DNA of 64,000 bases from Gordionus sp. m RMFG-2023 (GCF_954871325.1 NC_088776.1:47200569-47264568); one strand, 5' to 3'; positions 11,928-25,700 are shown, counted from the first letter of the stretch. Notes: generated by a model from the sequence alone, not told the origin. A program made the numbers and translations.

Positions 11928-11928
11928 A

Positions 11929-12310
11929 TATGTCGTATTGCAATATGGAATTCATGGAAATTGATTATTTCTTGATTTTAAATCATTTACCGGTAGATTT
12001 TTTTTAAAAAACCCCATTTAACCGGAAATGTATTTCAGCATATTTATAGTATCCACCTATTAATTTAAGACAATTTTCGCCTTAAACTTTTGAGTATATA
12101 TTAATTTATATGAAAAATATATAAAAATCAATATAAATTACGACTAGTTCAAAATTTCATGGTAAGATTGTCTGAAATTTACAGTGTGGATAGCATTTCT
12201 TAGCTGAAATACTTTCCCAGACAAGTTAGATTTTAAAATTTAAGAATCTCCCTCAATAATTTAAAATTGAGAGTCCGAATCCCCATGGATTCCATATATA
12301 ATGCGACATA
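11929..12310. repeat. TATGTCGTATT inverted-repeat element (family H), copy 1
   Basis: Left TATGTCGTATTGCAATATGG and right, in reverse, TATGTCGCATTATATATGG form a terminal inverted repeat that continues into GAATTCATGG/GAATCCATGG. The inner motif GTCTGAAATTTACAGTG recurs inverted in copy 2 (18089-18413). It is non-coding and the superfamily is not identified. Confidence 0.65.
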
Positions 12311-13554
12311 TTATACACTCTTTTATTCTTAATGAATAAAGAATATTCATATAAATACCACAATTTAATTTCAAAAAAATCCATGTCAAATATTATTAAT
12401 ATAAATCACATAAATAATTTAGTGATTATTATTTAATCTCAGTTTCCTCTTTATAAGTTAGTAAATCTTATAATTTTTTACCAAATGAAATACAAATAAA
12501 ATATATTTAGGATATAAATTTACAAAAAAAATTAAAAAATTTTACAAATCATATTTAAAATATCATAAGGGCAAAATAAAAACTATACCATAATACGGAT
12601 GATGCTACATTACAATTTAAAATTTTTTATTTTATTTAATTATAAATTAAGTTTAGTCTCCATCCCCACATCCAATAATAACAAGTACCTGGGAAAATAT
12701 TATCTTAACGTGAAAAATAATTATAATGTAGCATTCATTTTTTTCTTTTAAAAATAATTATTAATAGTATTTTAATAAAGACCTCATAGTCATATACTCA
12801 TCATACTGTGTTAATATAATTGTCGGATATATTATAAATAATATTTAATTTTATGTAAAAGGAAGTAATTTTGAAATTTAAAAATCTATTTTAAAATGTT
12901 TTTAAGATTAAAAAAACTATTCAGGTAATATAAGTTATCGTGCATAAAATCTTAAAATTCAATATTTCACCATAATTTAATTATTTGATACTTCAATAAT
13001 ACCAACTTAAATATAAAGATTTTTTTCAGGAGAAAGGATAAATAAACGGAATTGTATTTCTGTTTCTCATAATTTAACAGTTTTTCCCTAATTTAAAAAA
13101 AATTTCCCCTAATTAATTGGGAAATCTGTGTTTATAATAACATAATTAAGGGTACGTCCATGGTCAAAAGATTAAAAAAATATATAAGTGATTCTCGCAT
13201 TTATACATTATGCGCACCTCTAAAATCGATTTCGTAAATTTCAAATAAAAACAATTTTTTAAAAATAAAATTTTGATTTTGGACGCACCCTAACAGTTTA
13301 GATTTTTTTTAAAATTAGTTTTAAAGAAATCTCTTTCTTATATATTACAATATTTCTTTCAATAATTTTAAAGTGATTCTGAGGGAGGGGGGGATCGTGC
13401 ATGACGAAGGTTAAACATTAGAAAAGAATATTTAATATTGTTATTAGGATTATAGAAGAGAATTACTAGATAAAGAATTATAATTATAGGAGAGTATGTT
13501 AATATTAAATAAAGAATATCAAATATTATTAAATAGAAGCAGTCTTACTTTGTA
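12311..13554. other. AT-rich intergenic DNA, no gene seen
   Basis: Only short homopolymer features are visible, for example seven G at 13387-13393. Confidence 0.5.
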
Positions 13555-14155
13555 TTAGCCCGAGCCAAATTCGATCTAACCTGTTTCGATCTGGCCCGAT
13601 GACATAAGCTAGCCGAATAATTAATTGAAGACAAATAAAATTGAGAATTTAAGAAACAAGAGTTGAGCTTAGCCAAAAAATAGTTATCAATTTTTTATTT
13701 CCCAGAAGACTTAGGCCGGAGTAAAGTTTTTGACCAGAAACTCGATTCGAGTAGTAGCTTAGTCAACTTAGATTTGTCGTTTAACAAGATTATACCTATG
13801 GACCGCAATTTGGATGAAAAAAACGAGTCTAAATCCTAATATATTCGATTGTTTATTAATTTTAGAACACAATTAGAAATTGGTTTAAGTCAGTTATATT
13901 ATTAAATGTTTTTTATTCAAACATTGTGTAACCAAGGAACTTGAGAGCCCCCCCCCCAAGCAAGTTTTTACATTTTAATAAAAAATTTGTCATCGTCTGA
14001 CTCACAAATCCGGTTCAAATGTCTATTCGCGACTCTATATTATACTATTCATCAAGTCAACTCAAGCTGAATCAATTTTTTGACCAAAAAGTTAAATCGA
14101 ATCACGGCTAAGTCAAATCGGCTAAATCATTTAACAATAATAGCCAAATAAAAAT
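13555..14155. repeat. degenerate GC-enriched dispersed repeat with TTTAACAA ends
   Basis: Two patches (13555-13800 and 13985-14155) are rich in motifs such as CTCGATTCGAGT, GTCAACTTAG and AAGTCAAATCGGCTAA. They end GTCGTTTAACAAGATTA and AATCATTTAACAATAATA. Read in reverse, these ends (TAATCTTGTTAAACGA, TATTATTGTTAAATGA) resemble the family D terminus TAGTGTTGTTAAACGG, so they may be a distant relative. A run of ten C lies at 13948-13957. Confidence 0.4.
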
Positions 14156-17100
14156 TATCCAATAAATAAAGGTTTATAAAGATTGAAGACTGTACCTATC
14201 TAATTGATATTTTGTTTACTTTTCACTTGGATAGCCACTTCCAAATTTATTTGTAATATATATATGTAAAAAAAGAAATACATTCATAACCAAATTTGAT
14301 ATAATTAGGTATAAGGGTGAAATATTCATAGTCGTTCTTGATCAGTTTCTCCTACTCTATTCAAGATCTTTACTTCAGGAGGGGGGGGGGGGGTTATAAA
14401 CAAATAATTTGAATAAAGAAATACATTTCATTTGCATATCTTAATGATCTTTTAAAATTTATTTTGGCTTAAATTATATTATTTGTGTGGAAGGGCATAT
14501 AACACCCCCATTTTCACCCCTCTCACCCTTAAATTACTAAATATGACTATATTATTGATACCATATATTTGAAAACCTCTTTTTATATTTTACATTTTAC
14601 GATTCAATAAATTCGCTCATAAAATCATACTTATGATATGCTGTTTTAAATATAATGTTCAATTTATTTTTTCAATTTTATTAAGATCAGCTTTTAAAAT
14701 TCCGCGGCTCATTGATTCCTGATATCGTAAGAAAAATTCTCATAATTATTACATCAAAGTATATATCATCTAATCATTTCTGATCAATTAATGATCATAA
14801 AAAATTTTAAAAGTAGATAAAAACACTTTTGTTTTAGTTTATTATACCTACCCCATGTTTAATTATCATAAATTAACTGAAAGCTCTTTAAAGGAAAGCA
14901 GTAATAAAATAAATTGCAAATTTAATCAAGATTTATATATGGTTTAAGTAATTTATTAAAAATACTTTTTAGAGAAGTAATAAAAATAAATTCTTCTCAT
15001 GAATTGAATTTAACTTTTGTATCCATCATTTGATAATTTTTAAAGTAAAAAATAACCGTCATTTTTATCTATCAATTTTCTATAACTTTTTAAGTTCCCC
15101 AACAAAATAAATTGAGAATTTTAAAAAAGGTTTATTATTTTATCTAGCCCTTATTTATGTATACATGTAGTAATAATAAGTCATGATGGAATACCACCAT
15201 TATGAATCCTCTTGTTGTGAGAGGAATTTCTCTATTTCAAACCATTTAGTGAGTTATTTTCAAATTTAAAAAACTCGGTTTTATTGGGAAATGTATTATA
15301 CATTTTTATAAGAAACACAAAATATTTTTTGGATAATTATTCAATATTAAAAAACAAAAATAACAATTGACAAAATTTTATTAGACCAAATATTTGGGCC
15401 ATATTATAATTAGGATTCTTGTTATTCATAATGCTTTTAATCTATAGAATTATAGTCTTGAAAAAATCAAAATTAATGTTTTGCAGTTTATTCTCTTTTA
15501 TTTTCCACTTTACCGATTGCGGTATAGCCCGGCACCTGGGGCTGGGGGTATTAACTAAATTGCTCTGACGAATCTCCTATAATAGCTAGAAACCCAGGAC
15601 CAAGTTTATTAGTAAGTTAGCCATTATAGCATATATCCAATAAATTTCATAATTTATTTTCACCTCTTATTTCCTCCAAAAGTTTAAAATTATTATTTAA
15701 ATATCAAAAATATCTTGCTTATAATATTGCCTTAATAAATGTGTGTAAATGGAAATTTATATTAAATAAAACAAATCAATCATTAAATTTTAAATCCAAG
15801 TTAAGCCCTTTATTACAAAAGATAACTAAAGACTTAAAGTTTTTAAATAAAGCTAGATTGATTTGATATAAAAAAATTTTTAATACAAATATAATTTATC
15901 TTAACGTATTTTATTTTTGACTTAAGTTAATATTTACCTCTTTGTTTAGTATAAATATTTTTTTTATACATTGTTTACCAAAAATATTTAAAGTCTGGCC
16001 ATTCCTTACAACTTGGCTTAAATAGAATTATGCTATCGACTATATTATGTATCTACAAATTGTTTTAAAAATTAAAAGTCAAAGATAGGAAATAGCATTA
16101 TATTTATTTTTATATTAAAATGCCCTAAGCTGGGAAAAATCTATAGCAGTGTGTAACAAACAATTAAAATAAAATAAAATAAAGGGATCTTAAGGACATA
16201 GTATTTTTCATGAAAACTTCTTCCAAATATCGAAATAGAGGAACAATTTTGATAAAGGCTTAACCATATTTTTTTGGAAGTCGCCAAAAGTTTATGCATG
16301 GCCCGGATTCTAGTAGTATTATAAATATAAATCAATTTTTTATGACATAAGCAATAAGATAAAGTTTTCTTGTTCATTGAACTTCTGTGAACAAACATGA
16401 AGCTGTAAAAAATAAATTCGTTTGATATGATAAAACAATAAGGGATCTCAGGCTAATTTAATCATTTGATTAGATTAGATATTTCTGATAACTCTTCCAC
16501 ATCAATTGGTCTTATATCGTGGTATAAAAGTGCATAAACTAAACTCGCTCATTCAAGGAGTATCCATTTATTTTAAAATTTAATCCAATTAAGACATGAG
16601 GCTAGAAATAATTGAACTTCGTTAATGACCTAAATACGCTTTTTAACATAACAATTAAAATATTATTGTATCCCTTTTTTATATTGATGTAAACATAATA
16701 TAAATTAACCCTAGGCCAAAGGATTGTAGTCACTAGCTTCTGATTAAATATTATTCAATTTTCTTGAGCTTTGGAGCTGCTTGTGCTAGAAGTTCATTTT
16801 ATTTACCAATGTTCTTCTAAATAATGCTAATAAGACGGAATAATGATAGTTGAGTAATTTTCAAATCTGAAATTACTCATACATCGCCCATTGTTTTCAA
16901 AATTAGAGGCGATCTTCTAAAATTCTTACTACCCATATAATATTCAATTATATTTAAATATCAAAAAAAAAACTATGCTAAATTTAATTAAATCTGATTA
17001 GAATATTAAGTAAAGAATATTTACCTCGATTATGAGATATACAAGAATTAAAATAATTATTAATAAATAATTCGACATTAATGAATTCTTATATTCCTCT

Positions 17101-17691
17101 TATTTTCGTCACGATTCCCGTGACAACGTAAAACAATAAAATAAATACCATAACAAAACCATAATTATAAGCAAGAGAAATTGGAATAAGTTAAAATTTG
17201 GTATAAATAACAATTAAACATGTTTAAGTTATTTTTTCAGACAAATTGTGTGGTCACAATCGACAAAATTTATCCAAATTTTATAGAAACACTTCAAACT
17301 TAAATTGCCCGAGATATATATTTTTCTCAAGAGCAAAAATCAATTAGCGGAACTACAATTTTTGGTATTAACTTGACTAATGAGTCATTAAATTTCTTTA
17401 ATTTAAGGAATAGGTAAGTTAAGGTCAATATGACATCTCAACTAGATCTTGTGACAAATATGAATATTAGTAATACATAGGCTTCAGAGCAGCAACACGA
17501 TATTTAAAATTAAAAAACGATATGGAGTATTATTGGAAAAAAAAATACCTTAGCGAAAATTTTAGACAATAACTTAAGTTAAAAAAAAATTAATAAGGCA
17601 TATAAGAGGGTTAGATCACAGTCAAATGAAATCCAAACATGTTAACCAGATGTCATATAATGCATGTCCACTTAAATTTTTCTTCTAATAA
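14156..17691. other. AT-rich intergenic DNA, no gene seen
   Basis: There is a run of 13 G at 14381-14393. No reading frame here looks like a gene; the 85-codon frame near 16141-16398 has no recognisable domain and is judged to be chance. Confidence 0.5.
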
Positions 17692-18074
17692 ATACCGGAT
17701 AAAAATGTCTTGGGCAAAAAGACATAAGACAAATAAAACTCGGACGGGGCAAAAACGTTCTTGGAATAAAATACAACAGACAAAAAAAATACACCAATTT
17801 TTTTGCTTTAAAGAGAAATAATCATTTCTTTCTAAATATATTTTTATTTAATATAATATTGATTTACATTAAGTATATAAAGCCCGGAATCAAATGCATT
17901 GTAAAATATAAAAATTTCCCCCCTTTTGTAAGCATTTTTTTAATTTCCGAAAAGCATTGAATCTGCATTCCTTATTTAAAAAATTAATTAGGAAAAGGTT
18001 TACTTTTAAAATAAATAAGTAATGTCAGGTATTTTTTTATCATGTCATTTTGTTCCGGATATTTTTTTCGGTAT
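17692..18074. repeat. GTCC-type inverted-repeat element (family G)
   Basis: The left end TACCGGATAAAAATGTC and the right end in reverse, TACCGAAAAAAATATCCGG, are similar. Both sides carry arrays of GGGCAAAAA/GTCC/GACAAA words spaced 10-15 bases apart. Related patches occur at 8852-8886, 10145-10320 and 11540-11565. No target duplication was found. The short open frame across it is just this repeated pattern. Confidence 0.45.
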
Positions 18075-18088
18075 TCAGATATATATAT

Positions 18089-18413
18089 ATGTCGTATTGG
18101 GATCTGGAATCCATTGCGTCTCTAGATTTTAAATCATTTAACTCACACTGTAAATTTCAGACAATTTTATATAGAACATTTGAAATACTCTTAATTTATT
18201 TCAATTTTTATTTAGATTTTTCTTCCAAATTATACAATTTACAAAGATCCATGGCGAAATGGGTTGAAATTTATAGGGTAGGTATTCTACGATGCTTGGA
18301 GTACATTTCGTGTAAAATCAGATTTTTTTTAAAATGTTAAAATTGTCTTCAGTTAAAATTATATAACATTGAAAGATCCGAATCCCCATAGATTATATAT
18401 CCCAATAAGAAAT
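18089..18413. repeat. TATGTCGTATT inverted-repeat element (family H), copy 2
   Basis: The left end is TATGTCGTATTGGGATCTGG. The right end in reverse includes TTCTTATTGGGATATATAAT and then CTATGGGGATTCGGATC. It shares the CACTGTAAATTTCAGACAA motif with copy 1 in opposite orientation. It is non-coding. Confidence 0.55.
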
Positions 18414-20089
18414 ATATATTATAAAAAGAATTCTTAAAAAATTTTCAAACAATACAAATTTATTGTTGTTTGTTCGTGTCCATAAAATTTTAAAAAATTG
18501 TAAAAAAAATAAAACTATGGAAATATAATTTTACGAAATATCTAATTTAATTATAGCGGATAGAGTAGCCGACCATTATGAAAATGGTTGGTATCCCGTG
18601 ATTTTTATTTTTATTGGGCAATTCCCTACACGATCTTACAAGTTGAACTAAAAATGATCTCTGTTCCATCATCTGGCTAATTGTGGTTGGAGCATAGATA
18701 ACGTTTTACATTCTCCGATTTTCCTCTTATAACATTTCAAAAATATTAACTCAATATTTTCAAATGGCGTAGTCTTTGAAAATTGTAGCGATGATGCGTA
18801 CCAGTCGTGCAATGATTTTACATCAATTTATATAAAAAAAACAAAGCGTTCGTAGATTATCCTTATAGTGTAAAGCCCCAAACGTGACCATCTCGTTATA
18901 GCGATCTATTAAGATCAAAGTTACTATTCCTCTTCATTATGACCATTCCTCTATTCTGAATAGTGACTCGATTTTATTTTACATGTAATATATATGTGAA
19001 TTTAATAAATTTTCAAAAAAAGAGAAAGATACAAAATCATTTTACCAATTATAAAATACTTGCCCCTCCTATAATAGAAAATCTTTCAATCTGTGGTTCA
19101 GAAGTGTATGGGTATGGCTAATATAGAGTGATGCGCAGTAGGTCATTGGTCCGATTCCCGTTGGGACTATATTTTTACTAAAACAAATCTCTTGGGCCGT
19201 GTTAGGAGGGTTTGAGATAAGAAGGACCGTCATATATGAGGTATAGGGCTAATAAACTAGAGACCTACAGGTTTGGGAAAAAGCCATATACGAGTCGCGC
19301 CATAAATTTAAAAAATAACAAACCCGGAAAGAGTCTAAAAATATTCATATTACAAAATCCGGACCAGGTCTAAAATTTTGACCTGCATATCTAGTCTAGT
19401 AAAATAAATTCAGAATTATATGTATGTTAAAAGAATGATTTATTTATAATTATCTTTCTATTCAAAATGTTATTTTCTTGTTATTTTTTATTTTCCAGGT
19501 TATAAGCACATATCTTTTAGATAAAATGATACAAAAATTTTAACGGCCCCCAGGAGAATTTTCTAGCTAATTAAAACATTTCTTAAAAAATTATAGAATT
19601 ATAATTATAAATATATAACTAATTCAAAAATTGTAATAATCCTTTAATTAAGCAAGCATTCCCACGTGTTTGTTATGGAAATTCGTTATTATTACCCCAG
19701 TATAATTCCTCTCTATCTATCTTCCTTATATAATATCCAAGGTGTGATGGCGGACTAACATTAATCGAGGGCGTTTTTACAGGATCATTAGCTTATAGCA
19801 TATATATTTAAATTGGTGCAGTCTATTAATCAAATTGGCTTGGGAAAATGTATAAATAAATGTTTATTTCATAAGAAGTCCGTGTAACCCTATCTAATCT
19901 GGAAACTGTGATAATTTTTTATTAAAGAGATTGTTAGGATAGAAAAGGTAATTATTTTCTGGGTGGAAGGAAGTTTTGAAAATATATATTTTTTTTAAAT
20001 TTAAATAGTGAATATCATTAAATCATGTTCTTATAAATAATGCTTACATTATAATTAAAATTACATATTATCTCTCTCACTTGTAAAGC
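18414..20089. other. intergenic DNA, slightly less AT-rich; possible tRNA-like promoter boxes and a family A fragment
   Basis: No protein gene is recognised. GGTCCGATTCC (19148-19158) resembles an RNA polymerase III B box. TGGCTAATATAGAG (19115-19128) could be a poor A box, but no cloverleaf folds. TAGAGACCTACAGG at 19258 and GACCTGCATATCTAG near 19380-19394 look like the two ends of a decayed family A element. Confidence 0.4.
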
Positions 20090-20657
20090 CAAACATACAG
20101 TGGCGTAGCCAGGATTGATCCATGGGGGGTAGGGGGGGTTTAAAAATTATTTTGGGCTTTATTGGTGTCTAACCACTATAGTAGCCTGCATAAATGGAAA
20201 AAATATTAGTAACAAAATGACCAAATTTATGATTAATACGCGACTGAAAGCATTATTCTGAAAATTTTATCAATGTTTAGTCAATTGTAAATTAATTCAA
20301 TCCATTCGGTTAGAAAGAAGAATAAAATCGCCCCCAAACCTCCCATTTTTTATGATTACTCAATATATCTTATTCTATGTTAAAAATAATTATTTTAATT
20401 AATTTTTTGCATATAACAAAATTTTGCAGAGAATTTTGTTATAAATTTTATTTATTATTTATACAGTAAAATAAATTTCAGAATGTATAAATTTTATACT
20501 TATTATATTTAAAATTTCTAAATAACTATATTTAAAAAAAAATAGAATTACAATAAAATATGAGTAATTCTTGTGGGGTATTTAAAAAAATCTAATTTAA
20601 CAATTCTAATATAATTAATACAAATGAGTGTATTAATAAAACATAAATAATTTTTAT

Positions 20658-21003
20658 TAGAGATCCGCAAAAGTAGAAAAATCGGGATCGGGCGGGAGGG
20701 CCTAATATTTATAAAAAAAAATTAGGCCGGGTTGGGTCGGGCCTTGGAAATTTTTTTAAATATATCAATTTTATGTTAAATTTTTTATGTAAAATAAAAA
20801 TATTTTATTTTATTTATAAAAACTAGACGCCATATAACATATATCTTTTATTTTGAGTAATTATAAAAATGAATTTCTATATTTAAATAAATTCGGGCCG
20901 GCCGACAAATCTTTTTTAAAAAAAAATTTGGGTTCGGGCCGGCAAAACTTTTTTAAAATAATTTTGGGCAGAGCCGGGCTTGAAAAATTAGGCCCGATCA
21001 CTA
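20658..21003. mobile_element. family A hAT-like MITE nested in the 20098-22259 hAT
   Basis: It starts TAGAGATCCGCAAAAGTAG and ends, in reverse, TAGTGATCGGGCCTAAT. The flanks ATTTTTAT (20650-20657) and ATTCTTAG (21004-21011) share 6 of 8 positions. GGGCGGG, GGGCCGGCC and GGGCAGAGCCGGGC blocks sit at both sides of an AT core. Its right end closely matches the element at 59407-59818. It is younger than its host element. Confidence 0.75.
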
Positions 21004-21175
21004 ATTCTTAGTGCAAATGCAATATTTAAAAATAGTATAATATATAAATATTATGACTAAGAATTCATTATAATTACGTTTTGAATATAAAAATTATGAC
21101 TAAGATCATATTATAATAATATAGCAATTTTATAATTTGTATAAAGAGAGGTCCTTTTCTCTGAGATTTGACTAA

Positions 21176-21548
21176 TTAATCTAGAATCAAATTTTTATCT
21201 AGAATAATCTCCTTATAAATATTTAATATTGCGAATCCATTTAAACGGCTTTCATCGGTGCTATTTCTTAAATAGGTTTTTAACCTTTTCAAAGTTGAAA
21301 AAGACCTATCATTAGTGCAGGTGCTAATCGATAAGGTAGCTAAGATAAAAAGCAATGTTTTGATATTAGGCAGGGAATTTAAAGTGCAAACATACATGGA
21401 AAGGGCCTGCAAAGCATATTTTGGTCTCAAAGAGTACTCTATTCTGTCAAAAATTTTATACCAAAATTCGACATCACAAAGTAATTTATCATACGATCCT
21501 GATTCATCAGAATAAAACTCTGAGATTTTTTTAATATCCTCTCACGTT
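21176..21548 (-). pseudogene. hAT transposase C-terminal fragment, ZMYM1-like
   Basis: The continuous minus-strand frame runs from about 21548 down to a stop at 21176. It includes CDVEFWYKIFDRIEYSLRPK, then LPNIKTLLFILATLSISTCT, NDRSFSTLKRLKTYLRNS, TDESRLNGFAILNIYKEI. The pattern FPNI-LL-I-ATLP-S-C--ERSFS-LKR-KTYLR---E-RL-GLA-L-I is the hAT dimerisation domain as found in transposase-derived zinc-finger MYM-type 1 proteins. The N-terminal and catalytic parts are not present in an open frame, and the 5' side is broken by stops and AT-rich sequence. It is a relic of the host transposon's own transposase. Confidence 0.87.
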
Positions 21549-22555
21549 TCAAGTGTATTTAGACTCAACCGGCAAAAGAAAATAAAAGCTGTTTAAAATA
21601 AAATTGTGACTAATAAATCTTTCCTTTAATTGAAATAAAAATGTGTCAATAAGAGGAGTAAAAATATTTTTTTTATAAAAATCCTCAATCGTAGATGCGT
21701 CGATATTTAAGCGATTGGACTATCTAGAAACTACTCTAGGTTTAAAATTTTTAATCATTAACATATTAGCGATCACCTTTACTTTCTCATATTTACCAAA
21801 TTAAATGATTTTTCTTTTATTTAATAATTATAAAAAATTAATTAAAATTTTTAAAACTATCTAATTAGTTTAACAATATAAATTTTATTATTAAATTTAT
21901 AAATATCTAATTTAACTATGTGAGAAAAAATTTACAATATATTTTTATTATTGTTATTTAATATTTTACATATAATTTTTAATATATATTTTTAAACCAT
22001 GTTATCATTTAAAATTAAAAATTCTTATTTGTTTTTTTAAATATATTTCATTTTCATATCGTATATAATTTTATTTATAAATTGAAACCATTTTTTAAAT
22101 AAAATTATTTGCAATAAGAAAAAAATTAAAAAAATTCTGAGTTTATGGGGGGGGGGAATATTTTTTACTGTTTTTCCACTGCAAACGATAACTATGAAAG
22201 TAAAAAATATTTTAAAACCCCGGGAATATTTACCCCCCCCCCCACTCTCTACGCCACTGCAAACTTATCTTACAATGTATACATACAAATATGAATTAGA
22301 TATAAGCTCGGACCGTAAATTTAATTTGTAGCCTGGCTCTATGTGAAATTAGTTTAGCTATCTAAATATTAAACCTCAAGGCATATCAAATACATATAAA
22401 GAGAGTCTTGGCAAACAGAGCATCAAAGTTGGGTTATGTTTAATTATTTTAATTATAATTTTCCGCCTTATCCAGATATATTTATGGAATTTCAACGGTA
22501 AAGAATATTTAACTAGGGATAATAAATAAAATTTATATAAAGTATTTGCCAAAAG

Positions 22556-22771
22556 TAGTTTTGTTAAATGGCTGGATTTGAGCAGATTTTTAAAAACGGC
22601 TAACTCAATATTTCAGATAGAAAAATATTGCTTAAAATTAGAGATTTCGCTAATAGACATCCAAACCTATGTGCCACCTATTAGTAAAATCTTTAAGCTT
22701 GCGTAATATTTTTCTGGTTAAAAATATTTAGTCGTTTTTAAAAATCCAATCAAATCTAGGTGTTTAACACA
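22556..22771. mobile_element. TAGTGTTGTTAAACGG MITE (family D), copy 3
   Basis: It starts TAGTTTTGTTAAATGGCTGG, and the opposite end is AATCTAGGTGTTTAACACAT. Internal arms AAAACGGCTAACTCAATATTT and their inverted partner near 22720 are preserved. The flanks GCCAAAAG and ACCAAATG agree at 6 of 8 positions if the right end is set at 22771. Confidence 0.6.
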
Positions 22772-25700
22772 TACCAAATGCATTAATAATATTCTCATGC
22801 ATCAGTGAATTTAGGATTTTAAAAATTTTTTAAATAAATAGGAATTAAATTACTAATATTTTGAGAAAATAGATTTTAATTAATTTTTTTTTTAGAAAAT
22901 CAAACTTATATATGGAATTCCATAAACAACATGAGTTTCAATCCGACTACCACATATTTTCTTAAAGTTTTGCTAGAATAAGCATATATTATAACTAAGA
23001 TAAAAATAAAATTTTAACCCCCTATTCCAAACAGTAGCGGAGATACTGGTCTCTAACTAATGTAGAAGGTCATTTTAATTTCTTTACGTAGCCTAATGGT
23101 AGGCCTTTAAAGTTTTATAATGTTAAATTTGCTTAAAATATTTAAATTTCAAAAATCGGAAGTGATCCTAAGCAACTTTATGTATATCTCTAGAACCAAT
23201 TAATAAATATGCAAAATTTAGATTTAGCGAGAACAGGTTTAAGAGACATCTCATTTTAATCATTAGTCAATTGTAAAATTTCTTTCGGTAATTGTAATAT
23301 ATTTAAGCCGGAAGCTTTAAAAAATAAAAGATAAAGGGGGGGGGGATTGTTTTTAATTTACGAAATATTTACTTCGTTCCCAAAATTCGCATTTTTTATT
23401 TAGTTAAGCAGTCGAGAAACAAATTAGAAACAACACATTCTTCTCGAAACGAAAATATTAATTTGATGGCTTAACCGAATTCTTGGGCTATAAAAATAAG
23501 AATAATTTCCTACGACTGAATTCATGGCAATGATAGCAAAAAGATATGCAAGGATAAGGGTTTAATTCAATCCAAATATTATAAAGGATGGGAATGTTTT
23601 TCGAAACTATATTATAGAGATTATTAGAAAATTTCAGAACTTCGATTAAAACAGTAGTATAATACCTGGTAAAACCGTTTTATATCGGTAAAAAGAGAGA
23701 ATCAATTGATGGAAAGAAATTTTATGCAATCTTAGGAAAAATTTTAATCTTAAAGAAACCCATAATAATATAAAAGTTAGCCTTAGAAAAATTTGCAGAT
23801 TTAAGACCAAATTCTTTATATTTATTTAAAACTATAAAATGATTGGTTTTCTCTTTTTCTGATGGAGCCATAACTCAGTATAAGAATAAAGTTCATAATC
23901 TAAGCCATCTTCAGCGTCTATATAAGAATCAAATATTGAACCCTTAGATTTATTTAATTTTTTAAATTAAATATCACCATATGTAAAAGATGATGAATAT
24001 GAAAAAATATCTTGTTTAAAAGGTCAAACCCATCCCTACAAAGTTCGATGCTATTATTGCTTTTAGGAAAAATTAAATTAAAGTTACATTATATTCATAT
24101 TGTGAAAATTATTCCATTTACAATATATAAAAATTAATATTTTTTTTATAAAATTAAATTTTGTCTTCAATAAAATTATAATCAAAAATTGATTTGTATT
24201 TTTTAGTTATTTTTATAGGGGAAAAATTCAATTCATCAAATAATTAATCAAAGCCCCCCCCCCTCCTCCAACAAAAAAATAAATATATACATATATATAC
24301 TTTTTCAGATTTTAATTAACTATTCTTTAAAATAAATATAAAATATTTGATAGCTTTTGCCTTATTTATTGATTATAAAATATTTATTAAAAATATTTGA
24401 AACTTGAAATTTGGTACATTTATTAAAAAAAACTCTGAGAGGAAAAAAGGCCGATTTAATTGATTATTTCCGCTTTTCTATTTCCAGTTTTTGTTCAAAA
24501 TATAAAAGGCCTACCATCAATCTATATAAAAATAAGCTTCTAATAACTTATATATCCAAGGATATCTAAAATTAAAGGGAGTAAATTTTGCCCAAAATGC
24601 CTTTTTTGACATTTAGAGGTCCATATCTCAGCCGCTGTTTGAAGTTGGTGGCTAAAATTTTATTTTTTTTCTTAGTTTTAATATATACAAACTCTTGTAA
24701 AAATTTTAGAATCTGAGGGAGTCAGGTTATAAATCGTATACTTTTTTGTTTATGGAATTCACCTTAATATTAGAAACAAAATATTAAAAAATAAAATGAT
24801 TGTGAAATTTATATTTATTTACTTATTTCTAAATGATTTTTTGATTCAGAAGATATTATATTTAATTCCACTTATAAACAAATATATATTCCGTGATGGG
24901 GGATGGGGTCAAAGGGTAGGTTGACACTCCTTAAATACTTAAATACGCCATTGTTATTTACCACCTAGAATCTACTCTACCAATAAAAATAATATTTTTA
25001 TAATCTATTTTTAATTTTTTTTATAATTATTATTACGTACGACTACCACGAGTATATTATATTTTCAAATTTATAAAATTTTCTTTTTTATTATAAATAT
25101 TAATTACAGTAATTATTTGAAACCTTTCTTAGTTTGCGACAATCACCGCAGTAAGATAAAATAATATTACTATATAAATAAAATAAGATAACGTTCCTCT
25201 TAATTTTCACCCCTGTTTTTAATTATGATTAAAGGCTCTTTTTTTTAAAAAAAATACAAATAAAATTATTACATGGTCGTTTTAAATTTAATTTAAAAAA
25301 TTAAATAACCATAAACCCATTAAACATCTGTTAATTTTTATTTTATAAATAAAAATATATATAGAATTAAGAGTGGACAACAATATACAGTATTTCCACA
25401 TAAAATATTTTAGCTTTTTTACATATTAAAATTACCAAAAGCGAGAGACTGTACTATGTAGACTTTGATTGTAATAATATTTACAATAGTAATATTTTTA
25501 AAATAAAATGTCACAAAAAAGGTGATATTTTATTTTTTATTTGAATAAAAAATGATTCGTGTCATAACAGCTGTATATTTTTCATTTCATTGACTATTTT
25601 TAATATAAACAAATATTCTATTTACCCTCCCCCCCCTCCATCTTTCATGCTACCAATAACTTGATTTTTAACGAATTTCCTTTGAAGATTATATATTTAA

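Larger units (their letters stand above)
20098..22259 (-). mobile_element. hAT transposon with CAGTGGCGTAG termini, 8-bp target duplication and ZMYM1-like transposase remnant
   Basis: The left end CAGTGGCGTAGCCAGG and the right end in reverse, CAGTGGCGTAGAGAGTGGGG, are a clear inverted repeat. The flanks are CAAACATA (20090-20097) and CAAACTTA (22260-22267), matching at 7 of 8 positions. Poly-G/poly-C tracts stand near both ends (10 G at 22147-22156 and 11 C at 22233-22243 on the right; G-rich 20124-20139 on the left). The minus strand encodes the end of an hAT transposase (21176-21548). The element is internally deleted and holds a family A insertion at 20658-21003. Confidence 0.9.

Noticed and set aside
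16141-16398. 85-codon minus-strand frame
   Set aside because: No domain, signal or codon pattern distinguishes it from the AT-rich background.
19105-19175. tRNA gene
   Set aside because: The T arm pairs only partly and the acceptor arms do not pair, so at most it is a SINE relic.
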